Below, one piece after another: positions 43,860 through 55,183 of a stretch of 64,000 nucleotides of DNA. Position numbers and translations under genes: made by a program. The DNA is from Halisarca cf. caerulea (taxonomy: Eukaryota; Porifera; Demospongiae; Chondrillida; Halisarcidae). The notes under the pieces are model-generated. The model ran no database searches. It was not told the origin of the DNA and was given only the letters and a program-made list of their open reading frames with translations. The first letter of the stretch is position 1; each line of letters begins with the position of its first letter. The DNA lies in assembly GCA_963170055.1 (NCBI GenBank), contig CAUJGJ010000444.1:7550618-7614617 (forward strand), written 5' to 3'.

Positions 43860-45628
43860 TCGCAGGTAGGTTATGTGCAATCGCTACAGAAAAGGGGTGG
43901 ATTGCAGTCACCTCGGATTTTGATAAATCTACGACACATTTAGCACAAATTCACATGTTCGTCATGAGGTGTAGCCTTACTCTAGCATGACGTTTAATGA
44001 TGCAGTTATTTAGTGGCCACGTGGTTGACACTAATACAGGAGTATTGTGATAAAGTAAAGCCTTTCCTTCGTCACAGTGGTACATTCATCACAGGGAACG
44101 GGTACCCGGACAAGACATGCATGTTGTTAGGTAGGCATCTAATCATTCCATTTTAATTTGACAACGAAGTGAAATAAAATTGTTTGACCGAAAAGTTTAC
44201 TAACAGTAGTTACAAAAAGTCCGGCATGTTCTTCGGCTTAATACCTTGAAACACCAGGATGAAGTAAAATAGGTATCAGAGGAATAATTCAGAATAAAGG
44301 AGATAATTCCCGTTTGATACAGACGTCGTACCTATTGGGACATATTTTCATCTTTAGCGTCGAGCAGGTGCTCATTTGCTCATTTGGCTCCGGACGTTCT
44401 TTAGCGCGTGGAGTCTCGGAGTCCTTACTCTTTGCCTGCTGGGGAAACAATTCTTAGATTAACACAATTCAAGAGCTTAGAAAATGTGATTATGTCGTGT
44501 GATTATTTTTGCTCAATACATTAAATACACACATGCATACCAGTTTTAGTATATCATCCTTGTTCACGTGTACAAATGTACACGTGTCTCCCTTTCTACA
44601 GCCTTTGGGTGTGTTGTAGTACCTACAAATCTGGGTATATTCTTTGTTTTTGTTTTCTGTGATATAATTATAAAGGTGTTATAATTATTATATAGAATCA
44701 TCCCCATCTTGTTAAGATATGACATTGTGTTTTGCTAATAAACAGTATAAGACTTAGCACAGACTGCACTAATAAGATATAGGGCATTGCACAAATTACT
44801 TGTACCATTTTCAAGTCACCCCCTAGGACAATTCGCATGCATATAGGTACATACTTTGCTGTTTTTTGTTTTTCCGCCTGGGGGGAGGTCTTGGTTTGTT
44901 CTCGTAAAAATTGCAGACAAACTTTGGCATGTTTGAGGGTCACAGGGTGATAGTTCAAGTATAGGCTGACTTCTTATAGCCTGAGAGGCATAGTCGGTTG
45001 GGTGCTTGAGTTTTATTGCTGATCATTCAGCTTGGGGTCCCACTGGTGGTCTCATAATATTCATGGCTGTTATCAGGCAGTAGTGGTCCATTTGCATAGC
45101 TGCTGCAAACATTGTATACTGTAACAGTTCAACTTACCTCTTTTAATGGGTGCATGGTGGTCCAATAAAATTATCTGAAAAAAATCAACCATTAGGTCAG
45201 TCGAATATTATGTAAGAAAAGATATGAAGTGGTGCTCATTGACAATGACATTCGATTTAAACATTTTAGGAAAGATATGGCATTGCAATATGACACTGTT
45301 AGGCTGAAGTTGCTGCATTTATCTTACCTTATAGTTCCGTTGGACACTGACATGTTGAAAGGATGCAGTTGACAGTAGTTATTAGCTTACTAATCATTAC
45401 ACACATTATTTCTGTGTGATTTTAACATGTCATGGCCAGCGATATTAACTTGCAGCTTCCCACTGACTACTCAATGAGGGGGATGGTCATATTCAAGTCG
45501 AAGAAGCTATTCAGATCTTAGCCTTCATTTGGACATGTATTTTAATGTACCCGTAACACATATTCAGTAAGCCACCCCCATCTGTGACATAAATCATCAG
45601 CATAATACGTACTTGGATGCTGGGATGT
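43860..45628. other. Intergenic, no gene recognised
   Basis: A perfect 22-bp palindrome, CACGTGTACA-AA-TGTACACGTG, lies at 44565-44586. The minus frame 44698-44958 has no domain. I see no TIR pair. Confidence 0.45.
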
Positions 45629-46971
45629 CTAAACAAGGTGTGCAAACAGAACTGTAGCATTTTTAAGACGTAGGCCTTGACCCTCAACATAGCTTTTTGG
45701 ATCTGTGTCACTATCTCGAAAGTGAACATTGTGATTAGAGTCCCTGTGCCACCAGACACCCTCTCCTGGGATCAGGAAATGGGCAATTCTTTCCAAGTGA
45801 CTTTGAAATGCTGGTAAGTGGTTTGTTATAAATTGCCTTGAAAACATACTCCCATTGTAGGGTGGTAGCCCTTCAGAGGTTTTCTTAATTCTAGAGTGGT
45901 CTTTATAAGTTAGGCTGTAGCTGTTTGACTCTGAGTTCATGTGTTTGCACTGTAATCTCACTAGTAAGGCTTCAACAAATCCCTCTATTTTGTGATCAGT
46001 GTTTTTGGCTGCAGGCATAGCTTGTTTGAATATACGCTCTTCAGCCTCTGTATTCGCTGACCTACTACAAACAAGCTCATGTTGTGTTGGTTCATGAATA
46101 AACATGGAATGAAAGTAAATGGACAACCCCAGGGGTTTAAACAAATCTATGTATAGCTTGTGATGTAGAAAAACACAATTATAAAACTGCAGGCATTGCT
46201 TTGGACACCTCTTTTTGTGACTGGAGTACACAATTTCAGAAATCTTTACCAGGGTCCTGACTAATATGAACACAGGACTCTCTGGTTGATCCTGACTACT
46301 CACTAGAATGTGCATCACTTGTATCAAGGCTTCTCTCAAGTCAGAACCATACACTTTAGGCTTTGCAAAGAAAGTCTTTAGGTAGTGGCTCACCTTTTGG
46401 TTTGTGTCTGGGTTGGTGATTACACTTGTGAGTTGTTCTAGGAGCTTAGCTATGTGACCTTTGAGGTCATGAAGGGGCTCAAATGACAACACTGTGTAGT
46501 TAGTGAGATTCATATCTCCTAGATCACTGCAGGGGTTCATCAACAGCAGTGCAGGAACCCTTTGCACCTCACATAGGTGCTTTTTGAGTTCTTCAACCAT
46601 TCCCTTCTTAGCAGAAGGAAAGTCAAATATACCCCTGCTTACTAATTCCCTACATAACTCATCAGGGGTTAGACTTTCATGGAAATTGATTCTGTTTGGA
46701 ATAATGCCAAATACACCATTGGTGGCAATATGAATGTCTGTATAGCTTCTCAACTGAGAATGGTGTACTCTAGTGAAATCACAAAATCCCATTGTACTCC
46801 AATTGCATGTAATACAGCAGTAGTGGCCACCCCTCTGAATGCCTGCTTCAAACCAGGCAGATTGTTTGTCACCTTTGAAGAAATGCATTTTATCGCAAAT
46901 CTTTATGCCATTTTCAGTGACAATGTGATCATACAGGCTATCTAGGCAAGCTACTCTTTCAGGTATCAACC
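45629..46971 (-). CDS. Large exon of uncharacterised SAP-motif transposon-like protein
   Basis: A splice acceptor (GATCAAGCAG at 46980-46972) precedes GLIPERVACLDSLYDHI; from there 447 codons stay open to a stop at 45629. Recognisable blocks are CDKMHFFKGDKQSAWFEAG, a cysteine pair (HYCCITC), a SAP-like helix pair (ELCRELVSRGIFDFPSAKK, MVEELKKHLCE), a phrase I remember from invertebrate repeat-associated proteins (SFEPLHDLKGHIAKLLEQL), and HELVCSRSANTEAEERIFKQ. SAP motifs bind DNA. I cannot place the family, and no DDE triad is evident to me. The upstream part of the open frame (46972-47119) is antisense to another exon and is probably not coding. Confidence 0.55.
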
Positions 46972-46986
46972 CTGCTTGATCAGCAG

Positions 46987-47235
46987 ATGAAGATGAGCAG
47001 TGAGTCATTATGTATATGTATGCATGTTGGAGATACAGCCTTACCAGTTGAGCCCATCTACAACCCCGGAGAACCCATTGAAGGCGATCGTAGCGAGTCA
47101 AATGACAACGAAGGGTCACCTGCCAACAGCAGACTACGCGATGTCGACATTTCGTGGTGTTCTTGCGGCAATTGTGCTGTTATCAACACGGAAAAGGAAT
47201 GCTTGTGCTGCACTGAAATCGCTACCATGTCATAA
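46987..47235 (+). pseudogene. P2X7 C-terminal-domain-like exon
   Basis: The plus frame encodes an acidic, Ser/Asn-rich lead (PIYNPGEPIEGDRSES) followed by DISWCSCGNC and EKECLCCTEI. This matches the opening of the P2X7 receptor intracellular domain family, a zinc-binding module often found on its own in transposon-associated invertebrate proteins. The frame stops right after the cysteine cluster, so the rest of the domain is absent. It lies antisense to the extension of the 45629-46971 frame. Confidence 0.55.
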
Positions 47236-47375
47236 TGTATTCTAAACACATGCATAATAAGGACTTAAATACATAATACACAGTCACATACAATGTCATA
47301 TAAAATTAATACTAATTTACTAGACTAAGTACAAACTTTATTAATAATTAAGATGAGTTCGAAATAGATTTATGT

Positions 47376-48118
47376 CTAATGTTTGTTAAATCTTGTCATG
47401 TGTTGGCATACAGTGTCTTCTACATGTGGCTGTGGGGTGGCTGCAATGTTGCGTGGTAGCTGTGGGATCTCTACATCACTTAGCAATACTTCATCTACAC
47501 TATATTCTGGATTAACCATTTCTTCTAGCATGAAATCTAAATAGTTATATTGTTTCTTTTCTTTGATGGTCTTTGGAACCCATCTCTTGGTTCCCTTAGA
47601 ATATGCCATCCTGTACCGAGGGCGCCCTTGAAAAGTTGTTGCCTGCTGCCGCTCAGTGTTATAATTGTGATCAAGTATGGCCAATTGCGTGTGCACTCGC
47701 ATTTCCATGTAGCTAAAGTGTTGCCGTTTTGGACAATACTTGGTTAGCAGGGAATGGAACACTTTTAGTTGGCCAGTGTGACAGAGTCATTTAGTTTGGC
47801 TATGTCTCTAACCAAAGACGGTTTTGTCACAATCTGTTTGAGCACATGATGGGTTGGGTCATTAGGGTTCAACGATTTCTTTCTGTCGTTTCTGTTGTCA
47901 ATTGGTTCATGGGCACATTGTGAAAAAAGATCACCCTCCCATTCATGAACATAAACAATATGGTGAACGATAGATGTCCACTTAGCAATGAGGAGATCAG
48001 GGTCCTTATTGCATGTCTTGGCTGACCACCACAAGTGGTTAGAAATGGACTGAATCCATGGCATTAGTGTATCATGACCCTCTGTCAGCCCAGCTTTGAT
48101 CAATGATTTCGCCATCAA
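47376..48118 (-). pseudogene. Kolobok-like transposase C-terminal region, frameshifted
   Basis: The minus strand reads AKSLIKAGLTEGHDTLMPWI, SISNHLWWSAKTCNKD, AKWTSIVHHIVYVHEW, CAHEPIDNRNDRKKSLN, then after a frameshift near 47790 TGQLKVFHSLLTKYCPKR, HFSYMEMRVHTQLAILDHNY and KGTKRWVPKTIKEKK. This is the C-terminal half of a transposase family common in fish, cnidarians and sponges that I associate with Kolobok or its P2X7-linked relatives; the name is from memory. A typical N-terminus of that family sits at 39945-40218, but on a separate copy. Confidence 0.65.
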
Positions 48119-48299
48119 TAAAATTTGAGCCCAATAGACTACTGACCGTACAAATTGAAAGTGCGCAGTGGCCCTTTACTTGACATGAAGGATAATTCAC
48201 TACTCTGCATGATATTGTGGAGATTTTTAAAAAATTATGGAGATTGATGATACTAAACGGAAGTTAATTTACTTGTGTTAACTCAATTCACATTGTGTT

Positions 48300-48630
48300 G
48301 CTGCCATTGTCCTGCAGCTGGTTGCAACAAGAAAAGGACTCAGTACCTGTTAAAACACATTACGGTAGACCAATACACCTGCAATGACCCCATTTTTTGC
48401 AATCAATACATTGCACCCAGTTGATCTCATTTTGATATCCGCAGGCCATGTCACATTCTAAAATAGGGTTAATTAATATAGGGGTCTGTCACATAATGGA
48501 TAGCATTAAAAGTAAGCAAATTATATAATAATTGAAACATGTGCTCACCTACTGCACTACTCGCTAGAGGTATGATATGATTTGGACAGCTGGAGCGAAA
48601 TCGTTTCCTCCGGGCTGCAAACACCCACAT
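48300..48630 (-). CDS. PHD-like C-terminal exons of the SAM/OTU gene
   Basis: An exon (about 48620-48556: ARRKRFRSSCPNHIIPLASS, then GTGAGC) is followed by another (48475-48436) reading CDMACGYQNEINWVQCIDC and KKWGHCRCIG, with the W-x2-C-x2-C-x2-W-x-H spacing of a PHD finger. A third short piece (about 48390-48300: ESFSCCNQLQDNG) may complete the zinc ligands. PHD fingers read histone tails. The joins are plausible but one intron would be very short, so exon limits are tentative. Confidence 0.45.
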
Positions 48631-48633
48631 TAT

Positions 48634-48888
48634 TTACTGTGGAGGAACCATAATACCTTGAAAGCAAGGACAGGGATGAACTAATCCTTCATACCCTGTA
48701 CAATGCCCCTCGCAAAACATCTCTATTGGTCTTTGCAGGACACCAGCCAAGTATTGAACTTGAAGTTTGCCTACATGCATATGTAAACGAAATAATATTG
48801 CCACTGTCCATTTTGCCCATGTTTTGCATATATTAAACCATTCCTCACTGGAATAGCGGTATTCTATCTGGGTCCTTTTGGCTTCCTC
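48634..48888 (-). CDS. Exon downstream of OTU-like exon
   Basis: After an acceptor (TTTGCAG at 48895-48889) the exon reads EEAKRTQIEYRYSSEEWFNI, TWAKWTVAILFRLHMHVGKL, YLAGVLQRPIEMF. The order fits the part of vertnin/OTU-like domains in which a conserved Trp and a late PI motif follow the catalytic Cys. It probably continues the exon at 49092-49269. Confidence 0.5.
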   Translation of the reverse strand, partial: EEAKRTQIEYRYSSEEWFNICKTWAKWTVAILFRLHMHVGKLQVQYLAGVLQRPIEMFCEGHCTGYEGLVHPCPCFQGIMVPPQ

Positions 48889-49091
48889 CTGCAAACTAAT
48901 TCTAAGAAGATCCAGCTTGGACATTGCACATGGTTACAGAATGGACTCCACAATATCACTGCTGCAGTTCTCTACCATGAATGCATATGCAGCATTTTGA
49001 TCATGCAGACATGCAGACAACTATATTTAAAAAAAAAATGTGCAGGTAATAATATTAAGCTGCCTAAGAGCATTATCTTCAAGTCCCTTAC

Positions 49092-49269
49092 CATTTGTAG
49101 GTAATGATCATGGTGAAGTGCTCCCCACACTGCTGCACCAAGTCGCAGCCAGCAGGCTTTGCTTTCTGAACCCCAAAGAAGTATGGAAATGGAGTTGAAT
49201 AAGCAATTGCCATTGCCAGTTGCATTGCCCGCTACGCAATTCATTGGAAGATCCTTCAGTCTTGAATAC
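49092..49269 (-). CDS. OTU-like (vertnin-type) exon
   Basis: The exon between acceptor (TTAATTAG) and donor (GTAAGG) encodes MNCVAGNATGNGNCLFNSIS and GSESKACWLRLGAAVWGALH. OTU cysteine proteases have D-G-N-C in this place; here the first position is Asn, so the catalytic aspartate is replaced while the Cys remains. OTU enzymes remove ubiquitin, but vertnin-type members in transposon-like genes are often non-catalytic. Neighbouring exons on the same strand are at 48634-48888 and 49685-52124. Confidence 0.6.
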
Positions 49270-49317
49270 CTAATTAATATAACATGCATAATGTACATTG
49301 ATTGAATTATATACTGT

Positions 49318-49346
49318 CGTATATATATATATATATATATATATAC

Positions 49347-49385
<39 letters not shown>
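49318..49385. repeat. (TA)n microsatellite
   Basis: Two TA runs are separated by CAG. Open frames of alternating Ile/Tyr on both strands here are artefacts. Confidence 0.95.
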
Positions 49386-49389
<4 letters not shown>

Positions 49390-49684
49390 CTCCCCTAGCC
49401 ATAACCCCCTACAATACCACATATACATCACTGCAATACATGTCAAGGGTACCACCATAGTACCATGTGCCAATACATGCATATATATCCTCCCTTCCAT
49501 GCATCTGCATGTTTGCTGTTGGCCCCATGAGTATTATATCCTGTAAAAACCTGTTAGGACATTATATAATACAATACATCATACAAGTACATCAAAAACA
49601 CGTCTCGCATGACCAGCATGTACTGTAACACAAACTCCCCCCCCCCAAAAAAAGATTTGTCCTACATATAGAACCCTCACAATA

Positions 49685-52124
49685 TTATGCCATTGTGTAA
49701 TTTTTCACAAGATATTGATAAAATTGTATAATAGGTTGCACAAACCTTTTGTCTTCTTGTAGTGTGCCTGGGTTCACACCAGCTGTATTTATAGCTTCCT
49801 GGATTTTGCCAGACATCCAAATCTCACTAGCTTTGCTCAAAAAGTCCATCCACAACACACAAGTTGACAGCTCTATGGTAAACTTTGTCACCTATGCATA
49901 ATATTTATCACAGGGATGTGGTCCATGACATTACGTATGTATAGGGATATATTTTCAATGAGATTGAGTGCATGTATGTGGATTGCTCACACCACTATCC
50001 TTTAACACTCTCTTCCTTTTCGGTGCAGGCTTTCCCACAGGTTGAGTATCCTGAAGATTTGTATACGTATACATGCACAGTATGCTGCAGTGTGCTGTGC
50101 AAGACCAATCAAAAACATACTGTAACAGGGTCTGGTATGATCTTGATAGGTTGCAAAAATTGCTTGTTTCCAGCTGCTAAATACAATGGTTTCATGGGCT
50201 ATATAATGAATAAATTTCAAGCATAATAATATTATATTATGCAGAAATTTAATATACATATGGTTTGCAAGACATTCAGAATACGTAGTGTTTTAATTGA
50301 ATTTGCATAAAAAGCCTTACTTCGTCAAAAAGGAGCGTTGAAGATGTCCCATCGTCTGCATGCTGTCTTTTTCATGTTAATTTAGCCTACATAGATGGAT
50401 AAGTAATTCACGCCCATGGGACTTTTACACAGTACTATAATAATTTCATGACACATCAATGTCAATGTACCCACAACCATCACACGCAAGTATATATTAT
50501 GACTCATGAAGCCTATATAATTAAATATATAATATTTTGCAGGGTATATATAATTATACCTCGTTGCAATCAGCATCTTCAAAATCAGGGACTAAAGCTG
50601 GCGGTGATCCATTCAATACTCCAGATGGGTCAGTTTTCTGTTAAGCACACAGCGTAAATTTCTGTATATGTATGCTATTATGTATCAAGTGGTTAGAGTT
50701 CTATATACATGTGTCCACCTATACAACTGTGTAGTAGGCCCTATACCATGTCATAGTACGTACTTGCACAATATTGCCGTCGCTTTTATAGGTAAAGTCA
50801 CTTTCATTCCTATTCATCATCGCTTCTGCAATCACAACAAGCTGGGAATATGCAGGGCGGTCGTTTCCTGTACAAAACATAATGTTTGCATATACATAAT
50901 ATGCATATGTATTGTAATTAATTCTATAGAATTAGGTTGAAATTTACAATTTCATAAAATGCTTGTGTGCAGCAAATATTGGTATGCACCTCTCGTTCCA
51001 TTTGGAGATGCAAATGAAATGTCTTCCGGCCACCAATCAGGCTTATTCCTTTCGATCCAAAATTCTCTCTGACCTATAAATACGCATGTAATTAAAAAGC
51101 ATAATGCTATATACGCAGGTTGCTTGCACATACGCACAAATACATACTCTGTTATTACAGCATGCCCCATACTTACGTTTTGGATTAACATATTCAGATA
51201 TGAGCTTCCTCAGATCCGAATTGTACCACATGTGGTGTCCTGTTTGGAAGCTGGATCCTACACCTTTCCACAGCTTGGGTCTTGACAGCTAAAATGTTAT
51301 ATGCAAAATATATATTTTCCTTAGCAAAGATACACAATGAATTTCAATAGCAATTACCTGCAAAGGAAATAGAGCGGCTTTGCAAATGTTTCTTAAATAA
51401 GAACTGCACTGCAGTCTCCTCCACAAATTGCTTCATATGATCAGAACCTTCAGTAAAAGAAATTTAACCATAAACTAGAATTTTTCACTAAGCACCTCCA
51501 TGCATTCCCAAGTGTACTTTGTGCTATAAGAAGCCATTTGGATGTACTGGGATGTCTAGACACATAACAGACCCTGTTATGACTGAGGTGCTTAAACCAT
51601 AGACGCTATACACTAAGCACCTCCATGCATACATCTGGGTTGATAAGGCCAATTGCATGTACTAGGCCATACATGCTGAAGCCCCTATATCTGAGATGCT
51701 GTACTAACAATAATTGTCATAATTATAGTAATTTTAATCAGACTCTTTCACTGTATAGTAAACTGCATGTGTATGCAGAATGTGTGCTTATGTGCAGTTA
51801 CTGTAATATTCATGGGCACTATACCCACCACAAAATTGAATTTGGCCTTGAGGACTCAGTCTCATACACACTATTGTGTCAATTGCGGTCCCTGCAGCAC
51901 CTTTCCACTTCTCTATCTGCATGCACAAATTCAAAGAATGCACAATAACTATAAAGGTTAAGTTACAAGCACTGGTGCTGCACGCATGCTGTTGTCTTTA
52001 TATTTTGACTTACTCTATTAGTCACTATTCTCCATTGTTCCAAATTCTTCTTCTTCAAATCCTGAACAACTGGTTTCGTCTGTTTTGGAAGGTCACTACT
52101 TTCAGGACAGGGAGAAGTTGCCAT
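49685..52124 (-). CDS. Middle exons of the SAM/OTU gene
   Basis: Successive minus-strand exons with GT-AG signals are: 52124-52014 (MATSPCPESSDLPKQ to EQWRIVTNR, donor GTAAGT), about 51910 (IEKWKGAAGTAIDTI), about 51448-51359 (GSDHMKQFVEETAVQFLFKK), about 51290-51180 (PKLWKGVGSSFQTGHHMWYN), about 51065-50990 (GQREFWIERNKPDWWPEDIS), about 50870-50765 (NDRPAYSQLVVIAEAMMNRN), about 50640-50560, about 50385-50325, and 49891-49685 (VTKFTIELSTCVLWMDFL). The WWPEDISFASPNG block looks like a conserved module of unknown function. Exon order and phase look like one gene running from 53498 to 48300, but only transcripts could settle it. Confidence 0.45.
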
Positions 52125-52550
52125 TGTCAGCGCTCGTACGGGGAGCTTCAATACAGGTTACTCTGTCTGCATGTCGTCTTGTCGCATTGCAAAGGGGTTG
52201 CATGGATTAAAACAAAGCAGAATGCATTTTTATGAATTGGGCCTACTCCTGAAAGTTACAAAGAGGGGGCGTGCCAGGTTGAACGCGGTGATTTAGCAGG
52301 TAAAAGTGATAATCGATAGAGAAGATTGCAAAAGCAGGAAGCAGTTCTATCATATACGTACGTATGTGGCTCCTTGGAGCTATTAGTATGCTTGGAGCGC
52401 TTAAATTTTAATACACATTACAACGTCATTATAATAAAACTACCGTGAAGTACACAAGGTGCTTAATAATTTATATAGGTAAGTACGGTATTATTTTGAT
52501 ATGGTGAGTGTATAAATGTTTCGAGGTGCTTACTAAGATTTAGTACTGAC

Positions 52551-52850
52551 CTAATACCTGGGCACTGTGCATAAGGCACCGCTGGTCCGACTCACAAAGA
52601 TTTGCACACCTTTCCCAAACTGGTCCGTTTTGGAGCATTTGATGCGAATGGATACCGTATCGACATTAGGTGGATGACACAGACCAATGTCCTGAAATGA
52701 CTGGTGACGGTTGACATCATAGGTATCCAATGATGGAACTGTAAACTCAGCGCACCTCAAAAAACCAAAAAAAAAAACCAAGCTTTTTGTTCTGGCAGAC
52801 TGCATACCAAGTTATCCTACCATTCCAAGTTTAACCTGTTTTACCCTATA
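52551..52850 (-). pseudogene. Tyrosine recombinase catalytic-domain fragment
   Basis: The minus strand reads KSLVFFFGFLRCAEFTVPSL, then DTYDVNRHQSFQDIGL, IRIKCSKTDQFGKGVQIFVS and ends at GALCTVPRY with a stop. This is the first third of the catalytic domain of a DIRS-type tyrosine recombinase; the Arg in GFLRCAE is the first of the R-H-R-Y set. The remaining catalytic residues are missing. It lies in an intron position between the SAM-like exon and the 52124 exon. Confidence 0.75.
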
Positions 52851-53016
52851 TATAATAAAAAATATCGTACGCATGCACATTATTAGGCTGAACTGGCCTA
52901 TATTACCTGATATATGCACACATCCGGTCAGCAATATAATTCTTACTTTATAGAACAATAGTAATTTCTAAAGTCATATATAGCTTAGGAACACAGCTAT
53001 AGGGTTCCCACATTGC

Positions 53017-53076
53017 ATTGTACCATAGACTCACAATTGTGAGTCTATGAGTGGTTTGGAAGATCTATGGTACAAT
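53017..53076. repeat. Cruciform-forming palindromes
   Basis: A perfect 26-bp palindrome CATAGACTCACAA/TTGTGAGTCTATG (53024-53049) is nested in an outer inverted pair, ATTGTACCATAG at 53017-53028 and CTATGGTACAAT at 53065-53076. Confidence 0.85.
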
Positions 53077-53236
53077 GGCTTGGGTTTAGTTACATGCACA
53101 CGTAGCTAGGCCTCTACAGTTACAAGACATAATTATAATTTTATGTACTAGTCAGCTTTATAAGTAGCAGCGCTAGCAAGGCTTGCAATATCGATATCTT
53201 TTTAAAGTAAATACACACATACATAATAACACTCAC

Positions 53237-53498
53237 CACAGAATTTATCAGCTACAGCTTTTGAATAGTTCTTCTCAATGTATGCAGCAACATCATCCAC
53301 ATCCCATGATGCCATATCAGCGCTAGCGCCTGCACTCAAACTCACGTCTTAATTTTCTGGTAGACTGTAACTAGTACTAGTACTGCTGCGTTCTGCACTG
53401 CGATCGATGTCCATTAATGCTCCTGATTCCTCACTCCCTTGTGACGTCTCTGCAGACATATCACTATCATATTCATGATCAAATTTGTAAGTAGACAT
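53237..53498 (-). CDS. SAM-like first exon of the SAM/OTU gene
   Basis: From ATG 53498 the exon reads MSTYKFDHEYDSDMSAETSQ, an acidic and Ser-rich lead, then ADMASWDVDDVAAYIEKNY and KAVADKFC, the first helices of a SAM-type domain. It ends at a GTGAGT donor (53236). One in-frame TAA (about 53348) lies between the lead and the domain, so either translation starts later (for example at the Met of DMASW) or this allele is broken. SAM domains mediate protein or RNA binding. Confidence 0.5.
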
Positions 53499-53815
53499 AA
53501 TAATTCCTTCACAACTGCCAAAGATCTAGAACTAGGATCGAAGGGCACAGACTGACAAGCTGCAGCTAGGGAGATATATAATATATATATGATATCCACC
53601 AGCAACTGTTCGGGGTTATGCTGCAAAAGTGCATGTGCGCGTCTCTTTTGTTCACGGCCGCGGTGTAGGTGGTAATTAAGAATGGATACCCAGCTGCCCA
53701 ATTGCAATATGCCTTCATTATTCTTCGTGCTTTGGAATTTGGACCATGTAGCGCTAACGCGTGTGGCCATGCAGGCTGGTTTTAAGTTTTATTGATGTTA
53801 TAGACTCCTACACAG

Positions 53816-54212
53816 TTGTTTGTAGCAGAATTTTATGCCAGCGATGGATTGTATCAGCTCCAAAAAACACAGAATAATACAGGAATGTCATTGCTCAGAC
53901 TATCCTTCTTCCCATGCACACTGTCACTGCTCTGTGTGCCAAGGAAAGGCGGTGCACCACTCAATGGAATATCGCCACGACCAGCTCATGAGCGATCAAC
54001 AGCGGTTGGAAACTAAGCTGGAGTTCGAGGCTAGCGGAGGCTGCACTGCTAGTCTAAGAGAAGACACACCAAAAAGGGGAGAAACCTCATTACACAATAC
54101 TGATAGCTCCAGCGACATGGACATTGATATTGAGAAAGCAAAACAATCTCCAACCAGCTGCAGTGATTCGGAGAACAAAATAGTACTAGTGTCCTCTGTC
54201 TCTAATGGGAGG
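53816..54212 (+). CDS. Divergent exon with Cys/His cluster, unknown gene
   Basis: The plus frame begins MPAMDCISSKKHRIIQECHC, contains CHCSDYPSSHAHCHCSVC and HHSMEYRHDQLM, then a Ser/Asp-rich segment (SSSDMDIDIEKAKQSP). It runs to SSVSNGR, where GTAGGG could be a splice donor. The cysteine/histidine spacing suggests a zinc-binding module, but I do not recognise it. It lies head to head with the SAM-like exon, about 340 bp away. Confidence 0.4.
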
Positions 54213-54427
54213 TAGGGCAGGGAAAAAGGACTCACTACTGAAAGAATGCCCAGTATTGATGTTTAAATAAGGAGGTGGTCCTTTGAATGGTCTCAAAGCG
54301 CAGCTAGCAAGCATGTTGATATTACCTGAGCTCGTCTGTGAGTGATACTGAACAGACAAGGTTAAATAAACATGGACTTCCTTCCTGCAGGACTTTCAGG
54401 CTATTAGGATGTTCGTGCACATTTCTC

Positions 54428-54718
54428 ACCTGGTGAATGCCTATCAAAACCTCTGTCATTTCTGTGGATGGGCAAATCCATGCACAAACAGAAGAGGGGG
54501 AAGAAATGGCCCCAATCAATTCCTGGAATTCTGGAGATGGATATTTGTTGCTGGCAAGCTGATCAGCAAATGTATGCAAAGGCTGGCAATGACTTGTGAA
54601 CAACTGCAAGCGAGCAAATTCATCAGTGCTCAGAGGACATGAATGTGTCACCTTGGAAAACTTTGTCAACAGTTTCCTGAGTGGGGAATCATGTATGAAC
54701 ACTCTTTCACTGTACCTA
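54428..54718 (-). CDS. Internal exon of an unknown gene
   Basis: The exon is bounded by an acceptor (TTATACTAG) and a donor (CACCAG/GTGAGA). It reads YSERVFIHDSPLRKLLTKFS, DEFARLQLFTSHCQPLHTF, SNKYPSPEFQELIGAISS and MTEVLIGIHQ without a stop. I do not recognise the domain. It may belong to a minus-strand gene upstream of, or including, the exon at 53498. Confidence 0.45.
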
Positions 54719-55183
54719 GTATAAGCAATGAAGAAACCCTTAGTTTTATGTAATTCATGTTTACTAACTAAAGAAGTGCACAATCCATGCATGATGATAA
54801 TTTTATGAGCTAACAGCTAACTCGTGCTTGTACATGCATGTCCATGCAATACCATGCAGCCAGGCATGCATGATTCACACAGACCTGAAACAAGCAATGG
54901 TTTATCTCTGCAACAATAGTATCAGGTTTACGAAGGTGTTTTATCCTTCAGCTTTGTAATTTTTGCCTTCGTTACAATTTTGAAGAAAATATACTTCATT
55001 TTGGCAGGGTCTCAGCCACAGTTTTATCCATCAGGTGATGGATAAAACCGTGGCTGAAACTCTTACCCGAATTACTTGTTGACTTATCTTCCACATTTCA
55101 GCTCTTCCAGCAATAGAATGTCTGGATTCCTCAATGACTTCAGAGAGTCACAGAAAATATAGTGGTAGGCTAATGAAGTAGCA
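54719..55183. other. Intergenic with a 44-bp hairpin
   Basis: At 55013-55056, CAGCCACAGTTTTATCCATC is inverted with one mismatch around a 4-base turn. It is followed by CCGAATTACTTGTTG, a phrase shared with the inner end of the 263-bp arms. No gene is seen. Confidence 0.55.

Noticed and set aside
44565..44586. 22-bp palindrome CACGTGTACA-AA-TGTACACGTG as a regulatory site
   Set aside because: It includes two E-boxes (CACGTG), but no gene start lies nearby, so a function cannot be supported.
47000..47119. N-terminal extension of the 496-codon minus ORF
   Set aside because: A splice acceptor at 46972 and an opposing P2X7-like exon explain the region better.
49270..49546. Ile/Tyr repeat ORFs on both strands
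   Set aside because: Translation of a (TA)n microsatellite.
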